Below, one piece after another: positions 11,404 through 23,429 of a stretch of 64,000 nt of DNA; positions within the stretch are counted from its first letter, which is position 1; every line of letters begins with the position of its first letter. The position numbers and the translations under genes were made by a program. The stretch is from Diospyros lotus (Eukaryota > Streptophyta > Magnoliopsida > Ericales > Ebenaceae). The stretch covers positions 24,211,307 through 24,275,306 of the forward strand of contig NC_068343.1 of NCBI RefSeq assembly GCF_014633365.1, read 5' to 3'. The notes beneath the pieces were generated by a model, which was not told the DNA's origin, ran no database searches, and was given only the letters and a program-made list of their open reading frames with translations.

Positions 11404-11460
11404 CTTTGATGTATTGATCAATTATATTAATGAAAATGAAATTTCGAGGACGAAATTCTT

Positions 11461-11475
11461 TTAAGAGGGGTGAAA
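11461..11475 (+). promoter_or_regulatory. Polypurine tract
   Basis: TTAAGAGGGGTGAAA lies directly before the 3' LTR start TGTAATACTC, the expected primer for plus-strand synthesis. Confidence 0.85.
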
Positions 11476-14215
11476 TGTAATACTCTTGATGAGTCATGAT
11501 AAAATTGTCAATAAAGAGAATAATGGTATATGGAAATTTTCATAATTGCCCTTGAATCAAAGAGAAGGCACATAATATATAGGATGCCTTAAGAAGGGAA
11601 AAACGGTAATTTGGAGTCCCGTCCTATAAAAGGTAAATTATTTTTGGTGGAGAAAATAATTATATATTAGAGAATTGATTTTGGGAAAAATTAATTATTG
11701 TTTAAATGCATGGGAAAATGAATGAAAAATGTGGAATTAAAATGGAAGCCAAGTAGGGTAGATTGGTGACACTTGGCAAGATCTCATGGAAGGGATTTAA
11801 TTAAATATGGGAATAAAAAATTAGTTGGATTAAGTGTAAGTGGGACACTTGGCATGATCTTGTGAAGCAAGAGTGAGATTTAAAGTAATTCAAAAAGAAA
11901 AGAAAAATAGTCTCTCAAGCATTAAATAAGAGTTATCATGATGTGAATTAAAGAAAATGAAAAATGAAATTGGATATTAGTCATGCATTTATGTGGGAAA
12001 ATAGTGGATTAAAGTAAATGCAAATTAAAAGGATTATGTCTTTCAAGAGTGATTTAAATTAAATAAAAAAGAAATAGATATTAGTCTCCATTAAATGCTT
12101 AAAAATTTATAGGATTTAAATTAAATGAGAAATGGGGAAAATAGTCAATCTTGAAATTAGTCAATATTTCTTAATTTTGAAAATTGAGGAATTATGAGAA
12201 TTGGAGCTTTGATCCAATGGTTGAGGATTTAGCTTGGAAAGGATCAAGATCTAATGGCTACAATTGATTCTTGAAAGTGGCATGGATTGCCAAATTTGTA
12301 AATAAATAAATATCTACTAAGCCTAATAAAAAGAATGGATGATGGAGATTTAGTCTCTAGTTTATCATCAAGGGTGGAGATTTAAAGAGGCTAGATGGCA
12401 AGGATTGTGTTTTTCTAGAGAGTAGAGATTAGTTCTTTCTAAATCAAAGGCTAGGATTAAGTTTATCAAAAGCACAAGGATTGTGCTAGTTTCAAGGGTT
12501 AGGATTTGTTCTTCAAAAGATTGATCAAGGGCTAGAAATTAGTCTTGAACTTGTGATATGTCAAGACATTATATAAAAGGAAGAAAAATCTCTAAGAGGA
12601 AGTTTTGCTTGGTGGAAGAAATTAGAGAACAAGGGAGAGTTCTCTTGTGAGCTTCCAAATGAGAGGAAGGTAACCTTTGATCTAAATCCCTTCTAGAAAG
12701 AAAGAAAGTCTTCATTTCTCATTTCATTTCTTTAGTCTTCAAGATCATTAAATGCTTTAAGAATTCTTTTCTTAAGGTGGTTGAAAGCCAAAGAGAGAGT
12801 CTTGGCAAGTGAGGGCTTGAAGCTTCAAGGAAATAGAAGTAGGGGATGACCCCAAGTGGTGGGGTTTGCTTGCAATTGTAATTATTTGTATGAGTTGCAT
12901 GTAATGTTCATATTTGCATGATTTGTGTTCTAGTATACCTATGGCCATATGGAGGACTAGTGATGTGGGAGGGGTTAGTTGGTGCCTTAACCTATGTGGT
13001 TATGAGGGCATGGAAGACTACCCATTCATTGCATTGCATTTGCCTTACATGTTCATTTCTTATGTTACATTTACTTTTGCATAGCACCCTTACTGAGCAA
13101 TGGCTCATAAGGTCTTTTGACCTCTTTGTAGGTGGTGAATCTTCTAAAAGAAAGAGAGTTTTGGAAGGTTGAAGGTAATGGAGCAAGAGAAATGCATGTG
13201 AAGTTGAATGTATTTTGTTGGTATAGTGGATGTTGATGTATTTATTTTAGTTAAATATGTATGAATTCTTAATGTGGATGGATTGAGGAAAAATTGGATG
13301 TTTTGGAAGGTATTTGAGGTATCTAAGTATTCTGTAAATTTTGGGTTAAAAAGGAAAAAAATATATAATTAAAATAAAAAAATTTGGGGTGGTAGCAAGT
13401 TGGGCGCTAGGGAGCTGCCGCGGGCAGCAGGCGCGCACGTGGTAGGCAGCTCGCGCGCTGGGGGCGCGGCTGATGCTACCGCTACCCCCCTACTGTTGTT
13501 TGCAAATCTTTTTTTTTTCTGTTTATTTAATTATGTATGCTATTTTGGGAATTTCTAAAATAAAAACATGTTTAAATAAATAAATCAATGAGTTTTTAAG
13601 CCTGTAAATTAATTATTAAATTAATATAAATTTTGAGGCATTTGTGGAAAAATTCCTATATTTTGGAAAATAAATAAGGGAGTATTTTCCTTGAATTTTA
13701 AAAAATGGATGAGGAAACTTGATGTTTGAATTTAAAAAATTTATTTCCTAAGGATTGGGAATTTTAGGTATTTTGAAATAAATAAAAAGAAAATCAATAG
13801 AGATTTGATAAGGAAATTTTTATTAAATTTTTCCAAAGAAGTATTAACCCAAATATTTTCTACAGTATTTGGAAGTGAGAAAAATGGGTTAATAGTTGGG
13901 GCAAAGAAAATTATTTTCTTATAATTAAGGCCTTATGTCGTAATTTTAATGAAGCAAGTGTGTTAGCTTTTTGTTGAATCCTGGGAAGTCATCCTTGGCT
14001 CTTCATTAAGAGCTTGAGAAGGGGTGACATTTTACGAGGTTTTGGGTTTTATTTTCACGGGGTTGTTTCGATATTTTCTCGGATTCTCGAGTGGAGCGAA
14101 GGGAGGGCAAAGCCTAGTTCCCACCTAGGTTGTTTCTCCTTGAAACTTCCTTAGCGTGTGAATAGTTAGTTGATTATTCACGAGTAACACCCGTAAGTGG
14201 GAGCGGGGCGTTACA
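11476..14215 (+). repeat. 3' LTR of the chromovirus
   Basis: Starts TGTAATACTC, ends GGGGCGTTACA and is followed by the target repeat CTTGG. 2740 bp against 2753 bp for the 5' copy. Substitutions from the 5' LTR are numerous at the left end and sparse in the middle. TATA motif copy at 12570-12578. Confidence 0.95.
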
Positions 14216-14220
14216 CTTGG

Positions 14221-16400
14221 TGCGCACATGCCTTGGGTCGAGTCATAGCCTGTCTGCGTGCCTTGCGCAACATGCGTGAGTGGATTAGGTCACTGTGTGC
14301 GGCCGCTTCGTGTGGGCACTTCATCACGCGCGTGTGGCAATTTTGTGCCACCTTTGCTAGCACCGTCAAGGCTCGTTATGTTTTTTCGGTGCTGTTTTAA
14401 TTATTTAAAATATATATATATATATAATAAGGGAGAATAGTTTTTGAATTGTCTCAAATGTATAGACATTTTGATGGTTGAGATCAATTTCTGATACATT
14501 GATGGCTGGGATTAAAAGTTTTCCGCCCAACACTCTCAAGCTCCCAAGCTCTGCCTCATTTAATTTATCTGCTATCCATTTAATTTCTCAGAAGCCATCA
14601 AATCTCACGTAGTCAAGCTCTCACCTCTCACTCTCTACATCACTCACTCAAGCTCTCACCTCTCAGTCTCTGCATCACTCGCTCTAACCTCTCACTCTCT
14701 CTCTCACCTTTCATTCAAGCTCTCACCTCTCACCCACTCTATCTCTCCCCCACTCTCTCTCTCAAACCCACGCCCGCGGGTTGCAGTGTCCGCCCCTCAC
14801 ACCGTTCTCACACCGCCGTCGCCCAAGGATGGTGCCATCGTCGTTTCCCGCCATCTCCCCCTCCAAAATCACTCACCGTCGGCCCCCCTGCTCACATAGC
14901 CGTCTCCCTCGCCAACACCGCCCACCGTCGCCGTCTCCGTCGCCGTCGCCGTCGCCCCCACCACTTGCCACTGACCACCATCGAAAATCCAAGCAGTGGG
15001 CGAGGGAGCTTGAAGTCCCTCTCTATATAGCAAGCAGTGGGCGAGGAAGTTGAAGGCCGAACGGTGGTCGGATTGTTGTTCACTTTTTCTTTTCCTCAGC
15101 AACCAAACGGAGTACTCAGAGAGAGAGAGAGAGAGAAGAAAATCCAAACAATAGTGAGTCACAGTAAGTAATAATACCTTGAGCGAGAAAAATAAAGGAG
15201 ATCAGAGGATGTGATCAGAACTCTGAATTGACAGCATTTGTTGCCTGAACGCAAGTTCTACCAGTTCAGTCCAAAGCTTTCTAATAGAGAAAAAGAGAAA
15301 AGAAAGAAAGGAAAAGGGAAGAAGAGACTGTAAAGTGGCGAATGAGGGAACCAAAGCTGAGCATCACGGAAAATTGGGTTACACGCGTGGGAGTCCACGT
15401 TTCGTCTAAAGAAGAGACTGGTTTTTTAATTTTAATTAATTAATTCCGCGTTATGATTGTCGAGCCTCGATTTATGGTGAGTGGGTCACGCTTATATTTA
15501 ATTAATTTGCAAGTTTAATTTCAATTTAATGACATTTGATTGATGTGTTGCTTATCTAAGAAAAGAATAATATTTGTTATTGTGTCCTACCTAATGTTAA
15601 ATGCTTTGTTTTAATACACTTATAGTTGGGGTATGCTTTAAACTTTTTTATTTTAATGTTTCTTAGAATTTAATTTATGAAAAACTTTTAGGATGTTTAG
15701 TTTATTAACTTAAAAAGGTTGCTATATAACAAGTTTAAAAATAAAAAAATTAATAAAAAGTATTGTCAAAATTTTGGAAAGTGAATTTTTTTATTAAAAA
15801 TAAAATTTTAAAATTATATCCAGCACTTAAAATTCTTTATGTGATCATTAATGATAAGAATTAATAAAAAGTCTTAAAAAGTGAAAACCCTTACAAATCC
15901 ACAAAAATTTGCTGGTGGGATTATTTATTAATACATTAAACTTGCTCAATTTGATGGGAAAGTCAATAAACTTATCACCACCAATAAAACTGATAGATTT
16001 GTAATTTGGCACATAATTATTTTATTTAGATAATATTTGTCAAAATGAGTAATATAAACTTCTATCAAAATAACTTATTTATAAAATTTAAAATAATTTA
16101 TCTAAAAGAGATAAAGATAAATTTATCTAAAAAGTTTAAAACAAGAAATTGTATGATTTATTTTTAAATAAATTTAACAAATACAATGATTTCAAAAAAA
16201 TTTGAGAACCAATAAGTATTTTTGAGAACCAAAAATTTGATAACCAAAAAATTTGAGAACCAATATAATGAAAAGTATTTTTGTTTAAGGCATTTTTTAT
16301 ATCTTATTTTTAATTATATTTTAATTAATAAATATTATTTTAAATTTATATCATTTAAAAGTTACTAGGCCTTTTAAAGGGAAATCTCACATATTATCCA
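14221..16400. other. Unassigned sequence flanking the chromovirus; CT-rich and microsatellite tracts
   Basis: No gene recognised. Seen: an (AT)n run near 14409-14426, repeated CTCTCACCTCTCACTC-type blocks at about 14620-14765, CCGTCG hexamer repeats near 14925-14960, a partial repeat of AGCAGTGGGCGAGG at 14992 and 15031, and a (GA)n run at 15118-15136. The 90-residue plus-strand ORF at 14781-15053 is Ser/Pro/Arg low complexity derived from these repeats. From 15430 on the sequence is AT-rich with repeats of the phrase TTGAGAACCAA at 16200-16265. Confidence 0.5.
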
Positions 16401-16404
16401 CCCA

Positions 16405-16870
16405 CCCCTCACTCACTGCCTCTTTCTATCCTTTTCTTTTTTTCTTTCTCACAAACCCACCCATCGATGCTATTGGCGTGTGCAACGACGATGGGGGGAA
16501 GGGAGGGTTGATTATGGGTGGGGGGCTGGCGGGTGCGACAACCACTCACTTTCTCACTCATTGCCCCTCTCTCTCTCCCTCTCTCATAGATCCACCCACC
16601 CACGCCATCGATAGGTGCGACGGCGGTGAGGGGGCGGAAAGAACGACGGCAAATGGGGGGCCGACAGGTGCGACGACCACTCACTCACTACCTCTCTCTT
16701 TCTCTCTGTTACACCCTCACTCCCACTCCCTCACTCACTGTCTCTCTCTCCCTTTCTCTTTCTTTCTCTCACAAACCTACCAACCCACGCCATCGGCCGG
16801 TGCAATAATGTGAGAGGGGGAAGGAAGGGTCAACGACTGGTAGGGGGGCCGGTGGATGAGACGACGATGG
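16405..16870. repeat. Imperfect tandem repeat, about 135-bp unit, CT-rich and GC-skewed
   Basis: Three diverged units start near 16409, 16542 and 16678. Each joins a CACTCACT...CTCTCTC pyrimidine tract, a CACAAACCCACCCA-like part with a GCCATCG motif, and a G-rich tail with GGTGCGACGA and GATGGGGGG. Overlapping ORFs on both strands come from the low complexity and are not called. Confidence 0.7.
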
Positions 16871-17360
16871 GGGGGGCAGAAGGGACGACAGAGGATGGGG
16901 GCGAGGCATTGCCAGGGCTGGCGGAGGGGTGATGGCGGTCCGAGATGACTCGGGGCCCCCGACCGACTGTAAAATGTAGACTGATATTTTTTTGATTATA
17001 CAATAACTTTAATTTCTATTTTTTATTCAGTTTTTAATTTTTTTTTACTTACTCTTATATTTTAATTTGCAGTATTGGTTAACATTATATAAATCTTATA
17101 TGTTTGTTTATTATTTGAGTTTTGTAGAGCGTTTAATACAAGCAAAATGTCCACAAGTTCTTCATAAATTTCAACATAATATTATTTACACCGTATCTTT
17201 AGGCATGTTTATATTCATTTTTTGATAATTTCGTGTTTAAGAACTATATACATTATCTTTAGATACGTGATATAAGAGAGTTTAGACTTTTAATTTAGTA
17301 CGTGTCCGAGTTCAATGTTTCATTATTTCGTGTTCAAATTCAATGTTCGATTTTTTTTAG
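16871..17360. other. Unassigned, AT-rich, possibly Helitron interior
   Basis: No ORF of note. It lies directly before the Helitron-like terminus at 17394 and contains diverged repeats of the phrase ATCTTTAG(A/G)CA/TACG near 17200 and 17260. No matching Helitron 5' end (TC after A) was placed with confidence. Confidence 0.35.
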
Positions 17361-17394
17361 TTGCACTGTGCCTTCAGGCACAAGTTATCCCTAG
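17361..17394 (+). mobile_element. Helitron-like 3' terminus
   Basis: A short hairpin TGTGCCT-TC-AGGCACA (17367-17382) is followed after about eight bases by a terminal CTAG at 17391-17394 and then T. Helitrons end in CTRR with a hairpin about 10 bp upstream and insert between A and T, so the shape fits. Helicase and Rep coding are not visible nearby, so this would be a non-autonomous element. Confidence 0.6.
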
Positions 17395-18229
17395 TATATA
17401 TATATTTTTAGTGTCTTTTAAAACAACAAGGTATAAATTGTTATGGCTATGTCCAAGAATCATATAATGGTTTTAATATACTTTTAATTGTTAATAGCAT
17501 GTTATGGATGTCTTGTCGCATATCAGTATTGGTCATGGACTTAGGACACTACATGGATGTATGTGAATGTGTTGATTATTTTATTTAACGGCCTATGTGC
17601 CAGGGTTCTTGTTCTTTCCAACGATTGTAAAATAATTTAGCTTTTGATTTCATTGTAAAAGTTGTTTATAGTGAATGTAAAAGTGAGGAATTTACATCAA
17701 TCGAGGCATGACTTGGAGTGAAGTTATCGATGGTGAAACAATCAACGAAATGAAGGTCCTAAGTAAAAGGGTTATGCTTGTAATAGTTATAAGCGTTTCC
17801 TTTTATGCACCCACAAATGCACTGCACAATTTCAATGGCTGGAATTGTGCCTAGTATGCATGTTTGAGTCCATGACCTTATCGACTATTTTATGCAATGT
17901 TTTATGTATATAGTTGTTGCATGTGAAAAGTAAGACTGAATAATTAAAGACCGAAAATCTCCAATAATTATAAAATTAAATTGTAACCAATTCGACCTTA
18001 AGAGTTAAGACAATCTAATTGGGGCATTTTGATTTGTGTGTTATGGCTATGAAAACATAAGGGTTGCACATTGGTTAAAATGTTTTAATTTCTATATAAC
18101 ATTTGATGTGGTAGGGATGCACAAATATTTTGACTCAAGAATTTATAAATGTGAGGGAATCGATATTCAACTATACCAACTTGTCAGGGTGATGATATGA
18201 TTTTACTATGTTCAATTTCCAAGAGACTA
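17395..18229. other. Unassigned sequence
   Basis: No recognisable coding region, repeat or RNA gene was seen. Composition is moderately AT-rich and unlike the adjoining LTR sequence. Confidence 0.4.
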
Positions 18230-18860
18230 TAATATGAGGTTTATTCGATTGGGAGCCGAAGTAAAATATTTGGGTTTGTTCCTTTCAACAAAAAGAGGAC
18301 AATCGAAGGTGGGGCGCGGGCTCCGGCGACGGGTCCGTTCAAGGGGCGGCTGGTGCCTGTAAGCACTCTGATAGTTGAGTGAGTAAGAGAATAAGGAGAA
18401 GCAGTGTATCAATAGGTCAGAGATCAGAATATATCTTAGCTCTGAAGAGAGTTGGTTGATATAGAAGGAGGAGATATCCTCTTGCATGCATGCGTCGTGT
18501 GTTTGCAAGTGATGGGACTGGCTATCCGGTGCCGGTGGAGGTTCTCAAGTGCTAGCATGGTGGCGACAAGACCCTCATTAATGTGGATGGGATTCGTCAT
18601 TAATAAGGGTAGGATCTGAGGTGGCCTCGTGAATACCCAATGGAAATCGCAATGATGTAGTGGCAGGCTAGCACTGGGCCAAGGCTGGGTCCAGAGGGAG
18701 GACCAAGATTGGATCGAGATTGGGTCCGACAAGAGGGCCGAGATTAGGCCTAAGGAGAGGGTCGAGATTGGGCCTAGACGGTCCAAAGCCCCCCAGGTTA
18801 GATGCTCGAGTAATGAGCGTTCGAGCTGAAAAAAGGAAGCCTGAGCAGTTTTACTACATA
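18230..18860 (-). mobile_element. LTR 3' portion of a Tat-like gypsy element
   Basis: Read on the minus strand it matches the LTRs at 55908-56413, 59090-59547 and 61640-62153: the GGCCCAATCTCG pyrimidine-rich lead, CCTCATTAATG, CCATGCTAGC, CCCATCAC, TGCATGCA, and near the end AGTGCTTACAGGCACCAG. The part nearest 18860 aligns to the region just after the tandem array in the LTR at 60-62 kb. I infer it is the downstream half of the LTR whose array lies at 27771-30295, split by an inserted block. Confidence 0.7.
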
Positions 18861-19083
18861 TGCTAGTTTTGGAGAGTCGGATTAAGTGGGATTGAGGCGG
18901 TTAGTCATGCTGACCTTGTCTTTGTTGGGATGACGATTTTGGAGTCATTTTAAGTTCGAGTTGAGACGAGTAAGTAGAGCAGTAATCTCTATGCGTTGAC
19001 CCGCGAAACATGTGGCCTCGGGATTCGAGGCATTTTTCCTGGAGGATGAGGGCGCTATATGGGTGGCAACTGGAAATCCCCTA

Positions 19084-20818
19084 TGTAACGCCCCACTTTT
19101 CCAAATACGTAATAACTTGAAATATAATTAAGACATCACCTATGGGCATCATGAAAACCCTTACCAATGAAAGCATTGGATCGAACCTGCAAGCTTAACC
19201 AAAGCTAAATAAAGGGGTTTCCACTAGATTTTCTTTACAAGCACAAGAAATGTATACGACCTTCAATACTCCAAAAAAACACAACTGATCACAGCAGGTA
19301 CAATTGTAGGACACCCACACACACCCTTTACAACCTTGAGTATCCTAGCTGCTATTTACAATACATCACTTGGGTTACAAGGGTACATAATGAAACCAAA
19401 AGTCCTAAGCTAGCCGAGCATCACTTCCTCGCCCACGCTTGAAATGGAACCTGAAACACCTGGCACTCACGTTCCAGGGGCATCAACCCAAGTTAGATAT
19501 TACATCTAGGCGAGTGACTTAGAAAAGGTAAGTACATGCGTACAAATGCAATAATGCAATTATGAAATCCACCCCTATGGTAGCAATATCAGGGTGTTGC
19601 AATCACCCCCGCAGTCATCATAGTCATTCCTTGGCTCACCGCAAGAGCACTAGATCTTCCATGATGTCCCAGCAACTAGCCACAGTCACCAACAAAAACA
19701 TGAAATATGACAAAGTAGAAGAATATGCATAACCAAGAGAAAATATGACATGTAAGCCACAAAGGCATGATATGTAACCCAACATCCACACACAAGTGAA
19801 GCAACAAATGTTCAAAATGTCACAAAACATGCAAGAATCACTCACCTTGACTGATTACCTTAGGAAACACGGTTTACAACGAGCGGGATGGGTTTTCTTG
19901 TAGTTTTTCTTACTGCTTGGTACGAACTTCGAGAATGACTCAAAAACTCTGTTGAGCCTCATTCTCCCTCAATTTTCTCCCTTCTTTTTGGTAGCGTTTC
20001 CTTTCTCAAACTCTCTTCTTTTTCCTCCTTGCTTAGTGCCCAAAATGAATAACCCCAAAGCCCTTATTTATAGGAAACTCTGGCGAACCAAATCTCGCCA
20101 CGTGTCGCGTCATTATGAGACTTCAAATCCTATCTCCTAAGTGGCCAATGAATCCTTGCCACATGTCCTTAGGGATAAGGTTTGGAGACTTTTGCAAACT
20201 TGGAGACTAAGTAAGCTTTTCTTGGCCAATCACGTGATGCCACCTCAGAGGGTCATTATGAGCCATCATGTGACCTTATCTTATCTTCCAAGTGGCTAAC
20301 GATTGATTGACATGTGTTCTTGAGGATAAGGCTTGGAGACTTTGGAGGCTAAGTAATCTTGGAGGCTAAGCAAAAGACCTTGGAAAAGACTTTAAGAAGA
20401 CTTGGACTTTAAGTAAAGACTTGGACTTGGACTTCAAAACGATCCAAAGCTATATTTGATTGAAGTTTGAAATCCAAAGATATTTTGAAGAGATATTTTA
20501 AGGTTTCAACAAACTACGCTTTGGCCCAAACTTTTTACCTAACTGCACTTAGACCCTTGCAACTTAGTCCCCATGTCATTTTTAATTGCACTTTTTGATC
20601 CGTAAAAAATGGATAAATTACGCTAATATCCCAAGATTTTTAGGTAAATTACACTTTTACCCGAACTTCAATATTTATGATTTTGCCACTGGCTCAGAAA
20701 CTAATCCTTTGTCTCAAGGCTTCTATAATCCCTTGAAATGACCTATTTTCTCATGTATTAGAACCCAATAATCTCAGGTATTACATCATATTTGAGTTCG
20801 AAAATATGGGGTATTATA
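19084..20818 (-). mobile_element. Solo gypsy LTR, 1735 bp
   Basis: Plus-strand start TGTAACGCCCC is the complement of a GGGGCGTTACA end; the right end GGGGTATTATA is the complement of a TGTAATACCCC-like start with one change. Flanks are CCCTA (19079-19083) and CCTTA (20819-20823), a target duplication with one transition. No internal element region is present, so it is a solo LTR. Shares words such as GGGTTGATGCCCCTGGAACG-like text with the LTR at 1-1173. Short ORFs inside are not genes. Confidence 0.75.
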
Positions 20819-21016
20819 CCTTAGATGTGTGACAGGTGTCGGTTCTGTGACAGTAGATTTGTGGGATGCGTCATAGGTATTCTTCGACAATCTTTATAAG
20901 GATCCCCTTTAGGCCAGCGTTTCCTTGCTTTCTCAATAACAAGAAGAATGAGATAAGCACAGGGGTTTTGGCGAACCTTATGAGCAACAGCCTATTCGAT
21001 TGCTCCTTACACTTGC

Positions 21017-21838
21017 GTGCTTGTAGGGAAAAGGGCTTTCGTATATAGTAAGAAAGATATCAGGGAAGAGATGGACATGCTTCGCAAGGAGGGAGGTAAA
21101 GCTGTGTCAGGCTCTGTTTTAGTGAATAAGGGAGCTGGGAGGGCTTTGGTTACGCCAGTACCTGCTGCCCCCATTACGCAACCCACTGCTGTGGTTGCTG
21201 AGACCACGACTCCAAGCACAAGCCTTGGGGAGCTTACAATTTCTGAGGAGCTGTCCCGACATAAGAAGCGTCAGAAGGGTCCTGATGGGGAGGCTCGATC
21301 ACGTAATCGTTCAAATCTTATCGGGAGTGCCTACTTCGCTTCATTTCAAGACCTAGAGTTTCAAAGTGACCTCTTCATTAACGCCTATCTCAACCAATCG
21401 TCGAATCGGAGAGGATTACTAGGTGCTGGGTCGTCGGCCGCATTTCATTAGATCGAGCACCAGGTGCTCCAACTTGCCGCGGACTATCGCTTGCTCGAGG
21501 TGGATGTGGTGACTCGTTTCTTCAAGATGAAGGCGGACCATGAAGAGGAGTTACACCGAGATAGAGAGTCGATAAGTGGGGAGGTTAACAAGGTCGTGGA
21601 GGAAGCTACCATTAAGGTGAAGGAGCAGGTTGATGAAGTTGGTCGCGCAGTCGTCATTCTTCAATTTCAACTAGATGCTTCTGAGGCAGAGTTGAAGAAG
21701 CGTAAGGCGAAGGTAACGTTAGCCAAATCTAAGGTGACAACGATAGGGGCGAGAGCGAGGGCCAAGGTGGCCATTACTCAGTCCGAGATGGCGAAGGCGA
21801 TGACGGAAATGAGGGGGTTGAGAAGGGATAGGTATTAA
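21017..21838 (+). pseudogene. C-terminal coiled-coil part of a PF04195-type retroelement protein
   Basis: Two frames, 21017-21451 and 21464-21838, together give a Ser/Thr/Pro-rich stretch, a basic RHKKRQKG segment, then a long charged helix (EEELHRDRESISGEV, VKEQVDEVGRAV, ELKKRKAKVTLAKSK) that looks like a coiled coil. This layout matches the C-terminal half of plant proteins annotated as putative gypsy-type transposon. The N-terminal half is not seen immediately upstream. A TAG and a frame change near 21450 break it. The assignment rests on resemblance of architecture, without a search. Confidence 0.55.
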
Positions 21839-22528
21839 GCAGCCCTGTCCAACATCCGAGCTACTTTCCTGAAGCTAGATCTTTCAGGTTTTGGCCCTCT
21901 CGAGGCAAGTCAGGTCGAGCCATGATTTTGTATGGTAGTGTAGATTTTTAGTGCTTTGTTGAGTGCTTCATGGTTAATAACAAATCACGCTTCTTTCCCT
22001 ATCGGTATGACTTGTTCCTATATTTCTCTTCATGTGTGTCCTACCCGATCCTTGCAGCTTTGATGTCCTTTCTAGCTTATTGTGACCGTGGTTTTGGTCC
22101 ATGGGATAGGGTCGGGCTGTCGTTCCCTCAAGGGCTTTGGTGCCTGGACTTTGGGCTGTCATTCCCTTAAGGGGTTTGGTGCCTGGACTTTGGACTTTGG
22201 GGTTTGGTGCCTGGACTTTGTTCGATTACACGGGGCTCCATGGGCTTCAAGAATCGAGGCGCCTATCTAAAGGTGTAAGGCGTCATCTGAAGGCATGAAA
22301 GGGCTCGCCATCCTTGGTAGGGAAGGTTCGTCAGAATACTCATTGCAAGGCACGTGGCGGGGTTTCGTTGGCCATTGGTCGCCTATTTAGTGCCTCTTGT
22401 GACGACTGTTTATATGCGCTGCCCCATGCGTGGACGTCCCTTACCTTCGTTCATGAACTTGTCCTCTGTCTTGGGATTCTTGTTTCGACGTTTGATTGCT
22501 CTGCCTAGCCAGTTAGTCAACTTCATGG

Positions 22529-23400
22529 ATGGCTATCTCTACTTCAAGCTCCGCTCGCCTGTACGACTGGGTACTTCAGGAGGTTGCTCGGATCGCATCG
22601 AAGTTCTCTATAGATTCGTCTCTGGCCGTGGTGAGGGGAAAGATCACCTCCTGGAGCGGAGATAGAGGGAATAAGTACGAACGCAGGGGGAAGAAGTTCG
22701 TCTACCTTCCTTGTGGCCGAGAAGAACTCGTCTATCATTCAGCCCCGGAGTCTGGGTTCCTATATATCTATGAGGTGCTATTCATGAGGCTGTTATTGTG
22801 GCTTCCTCTAACCAAGTTCCAGAGTTTAGTATTGGAGGCGATGAACATCGCCCCGACGTAACTGCATCCGAACGGTTGGGGCTTCATCCGTGGCTTTGAG
22901 GTACTGGCCGAGTTCCTAGGTCGAACACCCAATAAGGCGGTCTTCTTCCACTCCTATCACTGGAAAGTAACTTATCGGGGTGGTTGGATTTCTCTGGCCA
23001 GCCTTACGAGGAAGTCGGTGCTGAAGGCCTTTACCACATCATTCAAGCATTTCAAGGATGGTTTCTTCAAGGTGGGCTCGAGTGAGGAAGAGCTCAGTTT
23101 TTTTCTGAACGAGGAAGGCAAGGAGAAATGCCCCCTATTCTGGTAATCGAAACCAAATCCCCTTTTAGAGGTGGAGTATGGGAATCTCGTGGAACTATGA
23201 GAGGATCTTTAGGTCTTGGCCGAGTATATGGGTACATTGTCACTGCGTAGTTGGGTTTTGCTCTGTGTCAATGACAACTCTTATCGGGACTTTATGTTTC
23301 ATGGTCTTATGCTTCAAGGGAAAATGCATCAGGTTTGACGGCGGAAGAAGTGGTGAGGCATACCATGGAAAAAGGTGTCGGGATATCGTCCGGAGTGCTT
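22529..23400 (+). pseudogene. PF04195-like 'putative gypsy-type transposon' N-terminal domain, broken
   Basis: The frame from 22529 gives MAISTSSSARLYDWV, then LPCGREELVYHSAPESGFLY, YEVLFMRLLLWLPLTKFQ and LEAMNIAPT, a TAA at 22859-22861, then LHPNGWGFIRGFEVLAEFLG, VFFHSYHW, GGWISLASL and SFKHFKDGFFKV. The run of conserved aromatic words (LHPNxWxFIRxFE, FKxxFFxV) is typical of this plant retroelement-associated family, whose role is not established. It is interrupted at 23430 by a minus-strand solo LTR and probably continues at 25375. Confidence 0.65.
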
Positions 23401-23429
23401 GTGAGTAGGGCGAAAGTCATTGCTGCAAA

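Larger units (their letters stand above)
3055..14215 (+). mobile_element. Complete but inactive Ty3/gypsy chromovirus (Tekay/Del-like), 11,161 bp
   Basis: All structural parts are present: 5' LTR 3055-5807, tRNA-iMet primer site 5811-5822, a leader ORF, gag with zinc knuckles, protease, RT, RNase H, integrase, C-terminal chromodomain, purine tract and 3' LTR 11476-14215. The flanking five bases are CTTGG on both sides (3050-3054 and 14216-14220), a perfect target duplication, so this is one insertion event. The chromodomain and the short sequence between the last codon and the purine tract place it with plant chromoviruses of the Tekay/Del group. Multiple stops and at least three frameshifts mean it cannot make its own proteins. 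Confidence 0.95.

Noticed and set aside
14781..15053. 90-residue Pro/Ser/Arg-rich ORF with CCGTCG repeats
   Set aside because: Encoded by simple repeats, with equally long shadow ORFs on the minus strand; no evidence of a gene model.
16478..16813. 111-residue ORF in the CT/GC tandem repeat
   Set aside because: The ORF follows the repeat structure and overlaps others in three frames.
22082..22270. Leader ORF with repeated LKGFGAWTL words
   Set aside because: Produced by a short degenerate tandem repeat (about 22130-22220) in LTR-like sequence before the PF04195-type start.
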